Positions 5,560-9,833 of a stretch of DNA of 9,833 bases are shown one piece after another; the first letter of the stretch is position 1; each line of letters begins with the position of its first letter. The DNA comes from CAVXAE01 sp044225565 (GTDB lineage: Bacteria; Pseudomonadota; Gammaproteobacteria; Steroidobacterales; Steroidobacteraceae): contig JBGAIL010000181.1 in NCBI GenBank assembly GCA_044225565.1, positions 1 to 9,833 of the forward strand, written 5' to 3'. Under the pieces are notes generated by a model, which saw only the letters and a list, made by a program, of their open reading frames with translations, did not search any database and had not been told where the DNA came from. A program made the position numbers and the translations under genes.

Positions 5560-6782
5560 GCGGGATAGCCGATGCGCTGATCGTCGGAGGTGGGCCGGTG
5601 GGGGCTTGCCTCGCGGCGCTGCTCGTACGCGCCGGACAGCGGGAATCACGCCCGTTGCGCGTCGTCGTGCTGGAGCCGAAGCGCCCCGCCCTTCCCGCCG
5701 CGGATGCACCTCTGGATGCGCGAGTGGTCGCCTGCTCGCGTGCCAGCGAACGCATCCTCAGCTCCGCCGGTGCCTGGAGCGCCATCCGCGAGCGACGCGC
5801 CAGCCCCTACGAGCGCATGCGCGTCTGGCACGAGAGCGTGGCACCCGATTCCGAAGGTGCACTGGTCTTCGATGCCGCCGAGGTGGGCGAGCCCAATCTC
5901 GGCTGGATCATCGAGAACCGGCTGTTGCAGGCTGCATTGCTCGACGCTGCCGCCGATGCCGGCGCAGTGATCGAAGCCGCGCAGTTGAAAGACCTGAGCA
6001 TCGAAGAGGACGGCGTGCAGGTCGAGACCACCGCAGGGCATCACATCGCACGCCTCGTCGTCGGTGCCGACGGCGCCCGCTCCGTCGTGCGCGACGCCGT
6101 GGGCCTGCGTGCGCAGATCAGCGATTACGGCCAGACCGCCATCGTGGCGACCGTCGCAACCGATCGCCCTCATGACAGGACGGCGTGGCAACGCTTCATG
6201 CAGGACGGGACGCTCGCCTTCCTCCCTCTGACGGACGGAACGAGCTCGATCGTGTGGTCCGCGGACGATGCACGCGCCGCCCGCCTGCTCGACGCTTCAC
6301 CTGAAGCTTTTGCATCGGCGCTGGATGCCGCATCGGACCATGCACTGGGCACCACACGGCTCGTGAGCGAACGGGCCTCCTTTGCGCTGCGCAAGCTCAT
6401 CTCGCCACAGCTGGTCACGCATCGGTGCGCGCTGATCGGCGATGCGGCGCACGTCGTACACCCGCTGGCCGGCCAGGGCGTGAACCTCGGCCTCCTCGAC
6501 GCGGCAGTTTTGGCGCAATGCATCCTTGAAGGACGGGCCGAGCGTGAAGATCCCGGTGCACTGCGCCTGCTGCGCCGATACGAGCGGTGGCGAAAGGGCG
6601 AGACGGAAGCGCTGCGCTTCGCCATCGACTCCTTCGACCGTTTTCTCGCGCACGGCGCCGGGCCGATCTCGCGTCTCGCGCAGCGGGGATTGGGCTGGGT
6701 GAATCGCAGTCAGGAAGTGAAGCGAGCATTCATCGCGCGCGCGCTCGGCGTGAGCGGCGAGCTGCCGCAAGCGGCACGCTGA
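5556..6782 (+). CDS. ubiI: UbiI/VisC-family FAD-dependent ubiquinone hydroxylase
   Basis: Enzymes of this family hydroxylate the ring of ubiquinone precursors; UbiI acts at C5. The 408-residue product has the FAD-binding motif ALIVGGGPVGACLA (GxGxxG at residues 11-16), the family stretch DARVVACSRASERIL, then NLGWIIENRLLQAALL. It also has the DG motif GADGARSVVR (about 170-179) and the GD motif ALIGDAAHVVHPLAGQGVNL (about 292-311), with the intact Asp. I chose GTG 5556 because the FAD fold then begins within seven residues. A TTG at 5535 in the same frame is possible, and no strong Shine-Dalgarno favours either. Whether it is UbiI, UbiF-like or a broader-range UbiL type cannot be decided by eye; a separate Coq7-type gene at 9444 argues against C6. 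Confidence 0.88.
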   Translation: MSGIADALIVGGGPVGACLAALLVRAGQRESRPLRVVVLEPKRPALPAADAPLDARVVACSRASERILSSAGAWSAIRERRASPYERMRVWHESVAPDSEGALVFDAAEVGEPNLGWIIENRLLQAALLDAAADAGAVIEAAQLKDLSIEEDGVQVETTAGHHIARLVVGADGARSVVRDAVGLRAQISDYGQTAIVATVATDRPHDRTAWQRFMQDGTLAFLPLTDGTSSIVWSADDARAARLLDASPEAFASALDAASDHALGTTRLVSERASFALRKLISPQLVTHRCALIGDAAHVVHPLAGQGVNLGLLDAAVLAQCILEGRAEREDPGALRLLRRYERWRKGETEALRFAIDSFDRFLAHGAGPISRLAQRGLGWVNRSQEVKRAFIARALGVSGELPQAAR

Positions 6783-6839
6783 GCGTTTTGGCTTTCAAGG
6801 CAGAACAACGGCTTCGCGCGAAGCGACACCCTCGCGAAC

Positions 6840-7259
6840 TCAAACGCCCTGCTTCGGATACAGGACCATCTGCGTGCAACGGAACAGCGCGATGGTCTTC
6901 CCGGTTTCCCGGTGTTTCACGACGGCATCCCACACTTGCGTGGTCTTGCCCAGATGCACGGCGGTCGCCTGGCACTCGATGGTGCCTTCACGCGCCGTGC
7001 CGAGATGATTGGACTTGATCTCGATGGTGGTGAAGCCGCTGGCGCCGGCCGGCAGGCTGGCGAAACAGCCGTAGCCCGCAGAAGTATCCGCGAGCGTGAT
7101 CACGGTGCCGGCATGCAGGAAGCCGTTCGGCGCCATGAGCTCACCCCGGATGGTGAGCTCGGAGCGGATCTCGCCCGGGCCGGCGTGCGTGAAGACGATA
7201 CCCAGCAGGCCGGGAAGCCTGTCGGTGCCGCGCTTGTTGAACTCTTCGAGCGTGATCAT
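6840..7259 (-). CDS. PaaI/YdiI-type hotdog thioesterase
   Basis: The 139-residue product is a single hotdog-fold domain, probably an acyl-CoA thioesterase acting as a homo-oligomer in the cytoplasm. The motif APNGFLHAGTVITLADTSAG (residues 43-62) is the PaaI-like active-site helix, with N45, H49 and the likely catalytic D58. It is followed by TTIEIKSNHLGTAREGTIEC and TQVWDAVVKHRETGKTIALF, the usual beta strands. The substrate is unknown. It converges with ubiI, separated by 57 bp that contain the palindrome GCTTCGCGCGAAGC (6811-6824). The ATG at 7257-7259 has no Shine-Dalgarno; a TAGACT lies 6 nt upstream, so a leaderless message is possible. Confidence 0.87.
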   Translation of the reverse strand: MITLEEFNKRGTDRLPGLLGIVFTHAGPGEIRSELTIRGELMAPNGFLHAGTVITLADTSAGYGCFASLPAGASGFTTIEIKSNHLGTAREGTIECQATAVHLGKTTQVWDAVVKHRETGKTIALFRCTQMVLYPKQGV

Positions 7260-7265
7260 GCGCGG

Positions 7266-7271
7266 AGTCTA
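7266..7271 (-). promoter_or_regulatory. Possible -10 box of the thioesterase gene
   Basis: TAGACT on the minus strand ends 6 nt before the ATG at 7259, which would place the transcription start at the start codon. No -35 match is visible in the GC-rich sequence upstream. Confidence 0.35.
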
Positions 7272-7298
7272 GCGCCGCGGCGGGCGGCGGCGGATCAG

Positions 7299-7319
7299 GT
7301 TGGCTGGGGGACCTGGATT
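7299..7319 (-). repeat. Partial duplicate of the tRNA-Gln 3' end (att-like)
   Basis: These 21 bases match 8221-8241, the last 19 bases of tRNA-Gln plus flank, at 20 positions and in the same orientation. The match stops at the T-loop, so this is not a tRNA gene. Together with 8221-8241 it brackets the membrane/XRE gene pair as direct repeats, as expected from site-specific integration at a tRNA 3' end. Confidence 0.65.
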
Positions 7320-7337
7320 GCTTGCCCTATCTCTGGG

Positions 7338-7360
7338 GGCTGGGGACTCGGATTCGAACC
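7338..7360 (-). repeat. Second, more diverged tRNA 3'-end fragment
   Basis: On the plus strand, GGCTGGGGACTCGGATTCGAACC corresponds to GGCTGGGGGACTTGGATTCGAACC in tRNA-Gln (8225-8248), with one gap and one mismatch. It includes the T-loop TTCGAAT on the minus strand, but no acceptor 5' half or anticodon arm can be found. It may be a second att remnant or an old tRNA fragment. Confidence 0.55.
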
Positions 7361-7381
7361 GCGGCGTGATGTCTAGTTTGC

Positions 7382-7410
7382 TTGACATGCAACCAGGCAA
7401 GCCATACCCT
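7382..7410 (+). promoter_or_regulatory. Promoter of the membrane protein/XRE pair
   Basis: A perfect -35 TTGACA (7382-7387) is followed after 17 nt by a weak -10 TACCCT (7405-7410). The start site would be near 7417, giving a 36-nt leader with GAGG (7440-7443) before ATG 7453. The region is clearly more AT-rich than its surroundings. Confidence 0.6.
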
Positions 7411-7417
7411 CGAGACT

Positions 7418-7433
7418 GTAAAGTAAACTTGAC
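7418..7433 (+). promoter_or_regulatory. Candidate operator dyad of the XRE regulator
   Basis: GTAAAGT-AA-ACTTGAC is an inverted repeat with 7-bp arms (one mismatch) and a 2-nt centre. It covers the predicted +1 to +16 of the promoter. The position suits a repressor site, and the downstream XRE protein is the obvious candidate, by inference only. Confidence 0.45.
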
Positions 7434-7452
7434 TTCAACGAGGTACCCACGC

Positions 7453-7908
7453 ATGACCGGCGCCGATAGTGTCAGCTCCGAAAGAGCAACGTGGTGGCAA
7501 GCGGCTTTGATGATTCGCGGACAGACGGAGACGGATCAACGCAATCTCCGCGCCATCTGGATGTGGAGCGTCGTGTGGGGAGCTGCCTTTTCCGCCGTGG
7601 CGACTGCTCTGCCCGCCCTGACGCAAGTGCAGGGACCATTCGCTTGGCTGCTGGCGGCAATCCCCATCATCGTCAGCGTTCCCACGGTGCGGGCGTATCT
7701 CCGCTTTCTTCGCGAAGCGGACGAGTTCATGCGCAAGGTCCAGCTCCAGGGCATCGCCATCGGCTACGCCGCAGGCTTCGTGTTTTGTTTCGTCTACGCC
7801 GTTCTCGAAAGAGCCGGTGCTCCAGAACTGCCCATGATGCTCGCGCTGGTGCCGATGAGCATCGGTTGGGCAGCCGGCTCGTTCCTCGTCGCGGCCCGGT
7901 ACCGATGA
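7453..7908 (+). CDS. Small four-helix membrane protein of unknown function
   Basis: I do not recognise a named family. The 151-residue product has a polar N-terminus of about 34 residues and four hydrophobic segments: AIWMWSVVWGAAFSAVATAL, FAWLLAAIPIIVSVPTV, IAIGYAAGFVFCFVYAVL and MMLALVPMSIGWAAGSFLVA. A charged loop with RFLREADEFMRKVQL lies between the second and third. The layout fits an inner-membrane protein with both ends in the cytoplasm. Its stop overlaps the start of the XRE gene (ATGA), a pairing seen in many genomes where a small membrane protein and a short XRE regulator share one operon. Codon use is less GC-biased than in the neighbours, and the pair is bracketed by tRNA-like repeats, so it may be acquired. 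The start is supported by GAGG 9 nt upstream. Confidence 0.75.
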   Translation: MTGADSVSSERATWWQAALMIRGQTETDQRNLRAIWMWSVVWGAAFSAVATALPALTQVQGPFAWLLAAIPIIVSVPTVRAYLRFLREADEFMRKVQLQGIAIGYAAGFVFCFVYAVLERAGAPELPMMLALVPMSIGWAAGSFLVAARYR

Positions 7909-8102
7909 AGAACCGGTTGCGCGTCCTGCGCGCCGAGCGTCAGTGGTCTCAGGCAGATCTGGCGCAGCGCACGAACGTTTCGCGGCAAACCATCAATGCT
8001 CTGGAAACCGGGAAATACGACCCGAGCCTGCCATTGGCGTTCAAGATAGCTGCGGTGTTCAAGCGGCCAATCGAGGATATCTTCGACCCGAGTGGAGATT
8101 GA
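7905..8102 (+). CDS. Short XRE-family helix-turn-helix regulator
   Basis: The 65-residue protein is a single HTH domain with no effector domain. The core is RVLRAERQWSQADLAQRTNV followed by the recognition helix SRQTINALETGKYDPSL, then LAFKIAAVFKRPIEDIFDP. This is the YozG/Cro-like class of minimal regulators. It probably binds as a dimer and autoregulates the membrane gene with which it overlaps by four bases; the dyad at 7418-7433 is a candidate site. A toxin-antitoxin role is unsupported, because the partner is a multi-helix membrane protein rather than a known toxin. It contains an ATA codon, rare in such GC-rich genomes. Confidence 0.87.
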   Translation: MKNRLRVLRAERQWSQADLAQRTNVSRQTINALETGKYDPSLPLAFKIAAVFKRPIEDIFDPSGD

Positions 8103-8183
8103 GCGGTGAGTGCGGGATGCCGCCGGGCTCTGCTTTGCCCGCTAGCGCGAGCCCAGTGCGACCGGGGTGCTTCGAAAATGAAG

Positions 8184-8215
8184 CAGCCACCGAGCGGACG
8201 ATTGCCAGGTGGCTG
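8184..8215. terminator. Bidirectional hairpin between the XRE gene and tRNA-Gln
   Basis: CAGCCACC (8184-8191) pairs perfectly with GGTGGCTG (8208-8215) around 16 nt. TTTC follows on the plus strand, and CTTCATTTT follows on the minus strand. It lies just past the 3' end of tRNA-Gln and 81 nt after the XRE stop, so it could serve both convergent units. Confidence 0.5.
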
Positions 8216-8222
8216 TTTCAGT

Positions 8223-8296
8223 TGGCTGGGGGACTTGGATTCGAACCAAGGTTGACGGAGTCAGAGTCCGTAGTCCTACCACTAGACGATCCCCCA
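8223..8296 (-). tRNA. tRNA-Gln (anticodon CUG)
   Basis: On the minus strand the acceptor arm TGGGGGA pairs with TCCCCCA, followed by discriminator G and an encoded CCA. The D arm contains TAGTGGTA. The anticodon stem ACGGA/TCCGT holds the loop CTCTGAC, giving anticodon CTG (8262-8264). The T arm is CTTGG-TTCGAAT-CCAAG. The length is 74 nt with CCA. The U-A first pair and G discriminator are typical of bacterial tRNA-Gln. It lies downstream of rpsI in the same direction. Confidence 0.95.
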
Positions 8297-8320
8297 CCTC
8301 AATGGGCCTCTTCCATCGGG

Positions 8321-8342
8321 AAAACAGGCCTGCGGCCGTTTT
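8321..8342 (-). terminator. Possible terminator between rpsI and tRNA-Gln
   Basis: AAAAC-(A)-GGCC pairs with GGCC-GTTTT around a TGC loop, a 9-bp stem with one bulge. T runs lie on both strands. It would reduce read-through from rpsI into tRNA-Gln, but the stem is short. Confidence 0.45.
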
Positions 8343-8363
8343 TCGGACTTGCCCTTCGTTGCC

Positions 8364-8391
8364 GGCCGGCAAAGGCGTGGCTTTGCCGGCC
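8364..8391. repeat. Perfect 11-bp hairpin downstream of rpsI
   Basis: GGCCGGCAAAG (8364-8374) and CTTTGCCGGCC (8381-8391) flank a 6-nt loop. No T tract follows on the minus strand, so it is more likely an mRNA 3'-end stabiliser or REP-like element than an intrinsic terminator. Confidence 0.5.
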
Positions 8392-8417
8392 TGCGTCGAA
8401 GAGTGGAAGAGCAGCGC

Positions 8418-8819
8418 TTAGCGCTTCGAGTACTGCGGGCCGCGGCGGGCTTTGCGGCGACCGACCTTCTTGCGCTCGACTTCGCGCGCGTCGCGGGTGA
8501 CGAAGCCGGCGGCGCGCAGCGGGCGGCGCAGCTGCTCGTCGTACTCGATGAGCGCGCGCGTGATGCCGTGACGGATGGCGCCGGCCTGGCCGGTGATGCC
8601 ACCGCCCGCCACCTGCACCGAGATGTCGAAGCGGCCCACGAGCTCCACGGCCTCGAGCGGCTGGCGGACGATCATGCGGCCCGTCTCGCGGCCGAAGAAC
8701 TCGTCGAGCGGACGCTTGTTGACGGTGATCTTCCCGCTGCCGGGCTTCAGGTGCACGCGGGCGGTCGCGGTCTTGCGGCGGCCGGTGCCGTAGTTCTCGT
8801 TCGTTGCTGCTGCTGGCAT
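8418..8819 (-). CDS. rpsI: 30S ribosomal protein S9
   Basis: S9 sits in the head of the small subunit and its C-terminal tail reaches the P-site tRNA. The 133-residue product has the family core YGTGRRKTATARVHLKPGSG, then RQPLEAVELVGRFDISVQVA, GGGITGQAGAIRHGITRAL and the basic end KKVGRRKARRGPQYSKR with the universal SKR terminus. It is 22 bp downstream of rplM, as usual, with GAGGA (8831-8835) as the likely ribosome site, 11 nt from the ATG. It is intact. Confidence 0.97.
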   Translation of the reverse strand: MPAAATNENYGTGRRKTATARVHLKPGSGKITVNKRPLDEFFGRETGRMIVRQPLEAVELVGRFDISVQVAGGGITGQAGAIRHGITRALIEYDEQLRRPLRAAGFVTRDAREVERKKVGRRKARRGPQYSKR

Positions 8820-8841
8820 GACTGTGCGGATCCTCGAAAAG

Positions 8842-9270
8842 TTACAGCTCGAGCGCCTTCGGCTGCTGAGCCTGATGCGGGTGCTGGTCGCCCGCGAACA
8901 CGTGGAGCTTCTTGAACATGCGCCGGCCCAGGATGTTCTTCGGCAGCATGCCCTTCACGGCGAACTCGATGGCGCGCTCGGGGTGCTCGTTGAGCAGCTT
9001 GTCGAGCGCGATGGACTTGATGCCGCCGATGGCGCCGGTGTGGTGGTAATAGATCTTGTCCGTGAGCTTGCGGCCGGTGACGCGCACCTTGCCGGCATTC
9101 ACCACCACGATGTGGTCGCCCATGTCGACGTGCGGGCTGTAGTCCGCCTTGTGCTTGCCCTTGAGGCGATGCGCGATCTGCGAGGCGAGGCGCCCGAGCG
9201 TCTTGCCGTTCGCGTCCACGAGGTACCAGTCCCCACGGATCGTGCCTGACTTGGCGAATATGGTCTTCAT
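8842..9270 (-). CDS. rplM: 50S ribosomal protein L13
   Basis: L13 is an early-assembly protein of the large subunit. The 142-residue product, the standard length, shows DWYLVDANGKTLGRLASQIA, the HVDMGDHIVVVNAGKVRVTG core, KIYYHHTGAIGGIKS and GMLPKNILGRRMFKKLHVFA in family order. It is followed by rpsI, the usual dicistronic operon. A good promoter lies at 9327-9356, giving a leader of about 50 nt with repeated GGCC blocks and no strong Shine-Dalgarno. L13 is reported to repress its own mRNA in E. coli; whether this leader carries such a site is unknown. Confidence 0.97.
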   Translation of the reverse strand: MKTIFAKSGTIRGDWYLVDANGKTLGRLASQIAHRLKGKHKADYSPHVDMGDHIVVVNAGKVRVTGRKLTDKIYYHHTGAIGGIKSIALDKLLNEHPERAIEFAVKGMLPKNILGRRMFKKLHVFAGDQHPHQAQQPKALEL

Positions 9271-9326
9271 GATGCGGATCTTTGTGGCCGAGGGCCCTGG
9301 AAAAGGCCGGTCGAAAAAGGCCGCGC

Positions 9327-9356
9327 AGTGTACTGGAGGGGGTGGCGTTTTGCCAA
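9327..9356 (-). promoter_or_regulatory. Promoter of the rplM-rpsI operon
   Basis: On the minus strand, -35 TTGGCA (9351-9356) and -10 TACACT (9327-9332) are 18 nt apart. The start site would be near 9320. An inverted repeat, CCGGCC...GGCCGG (about 9360-9380), lies just upstream of the -35. Confidence 0.65.
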
Positions 9357-9431
9357 TGGCCGGCCGGGATGATCGGCCGGGTCACGGCGCCCGGGGCCGT
9401 CCTGCCCGTATCCGGGCGGGCCACGACAGGA

Positions 9432-9437
9432 TATATA
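9432..9437 (+). promoter_or_regulatory. Possible -10 box of the coq7 gene
   Basis: TATATA ends 6 nt before ATG 9444, which would put the transcription start at the start codon. No good -35 is seen; a small hairpin (GCCCG-TATC-CGGGC) occupies that place. Confidence 0.4.
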
Positions 9438-9443
9438 GAGCGC

Positions 9444-9833
9444 ATGGAGCTCCTCGACACCCTGCTGGGCTCGGCGGACCGCGCCCTTCGAGCGGTTTTC
9501 GCCCCAGCCCAAGCTTCCCGACCCACCCCCGGCGCCAGGGATCCGGCTCCCCTTCCCGATGCCGAGCGCCGCGAGGCTGCCGCCCTCATGAGGGTGAACC
9601 ATACTGGCGAGATCGCCGCCCAGGCCCTGTACGAAGGCCAGGCTCTGGTCGCGCGGTCCCCGGCCACCCGCGAGCTGCTGCGCAAGGCCGCCCGCGAAGA
9701 GACCGATCACCTCGCCTGGTGCGAGACCCGGCTGCGCGAGCTCGATTCGCGGCCCAGCCTGCTGAATCCACTCTTCTATGCCGGATCTTTCGCCATCGGC
9801 GCGATCGCCGCCACGCTCGGTGATCGCGCCAGC
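9444..9833 (+). CDS. coq7: Coq7-type demethoxyubiquinone hydroxylase (partial)
   Basis: Coq7 is a membrane-associated di-iron enzyme that hydroxylates C6 of demethoxyubiquinone, replacing the flavoprotein UbiF in many proteobacteria. The first 130 residues show MRVNHTGEIAAQALYEGQAL (iron ligand E56) and REETDHLAWC (E86 and H89, the ExxH ligands). They end in LNPLFYAGSFAIGAIAATLG; the second pair of ligands lies beyond the right edge. The ATG at 9444 lacks a clear Shine-Dalgarno, but TATATA lies 6 nt upstream. It is divergent from rplM, with 173 bp between start codons. The N-terminal 40 residues are proline/alanine-rich and variable in the family. Confidence 0.93.
   Translation, partial: MELLDTLLGSADRALRAVFAPAQASRPTPGARDPAPLPDAERREAAALMRVNHTGEIAAQALYEGQALVARSPATRELLRKAAREETDHLAWCETRLRELDSRPSLLNPLFYAGSFAIGAIAATLGDRAS

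Noticed and set aside
6811..6824. Palindrome GCTTCGCGCGAAGC between ubiI and the thioesterase as a terminator
   Set aside because: The stem is only 6 bp and lacks a T tract on either strand; left as an observation within the thioesterase entry.
7338..7380. A second complete tRNA gene
   Set aside because: Only a T-arm and 3' acceptor half are recognisable; no matching 5' acceptor, D arm or anticodon arm lies upstream on that strand.
7453..8102. Toxin-antitoxin pair
   Set aside because: The upstream product is a 151-residue four-helix membrane protein with no toxin signature, and the order membrane protein-XRE also fits simple autoregulated operons.

Overview
The window looks like chromosomal DNA of a high-GC gammaproteobacterium. 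The block rpiA, fau, 6S RNA, zapA, a zapB-like gene, ygfB, pepP, ubiH, ubiI is the order I associate with Xanthomonadales, Nevskiales and Steroidobacterales relatives. The rplM-rpsI operon divergent from a coq7-type gene fits the same group. This placement rests on gene content and order, not on a database search.

Layout. 1-251: start of ribose-5-phosphate isomerase A (minus, runs off the left edge). 252-500: a short minus-strand unit with its own promoter, a 16-residue lysine-rich reading frame and two strong hairpins. 502-1095: 5-formyltetrahydrofolate cyclo-ligase (minus). 1117-1413: two copies of a large imperfect palindromic repeat in opposite orientation. 1424-1609: 6S RNA (minus). 1672-2261: the overlapping zapB-like/zapA cell-division pair (minus), with a promoter that predicts a leaderless message. 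2334-6782: the plus-strand operon ygfB, pepP, ubiH, ubiI, with stop/start overlaps; ubiH carries an apparent two-base deletion. 6840-7259: hotdog thioesterase (minus). 7299-8222: a small module of a four-helix membrane protein and a 65-residue XRE repressor, bounded by copies of the 3' end of tRNA-Gln. 8223-9270: rplM, rpsI and tRNA-Gln(CUG) (minus). 9444-9833: start of a coq7-type hydroxylase (plus, runs off the right edge).

How the genes work together. UbiH, UbiI and Coq7 family enzymes together would cover the three ring hydroxylations of aerobic ubiquinone synthesis. ZapA and its coiled-coil partner stabilise the FtsZ ring. 6S RNA and fau are linked in many proteobacteria. Most of the window is ordinary core genome. 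The parts most worth a second look are the lysine-rich microgene, the paired palindromes, the ubiH frameshift with the bridging mini-ORF behind it, and the tRNA-bounded membrane/XRE module.
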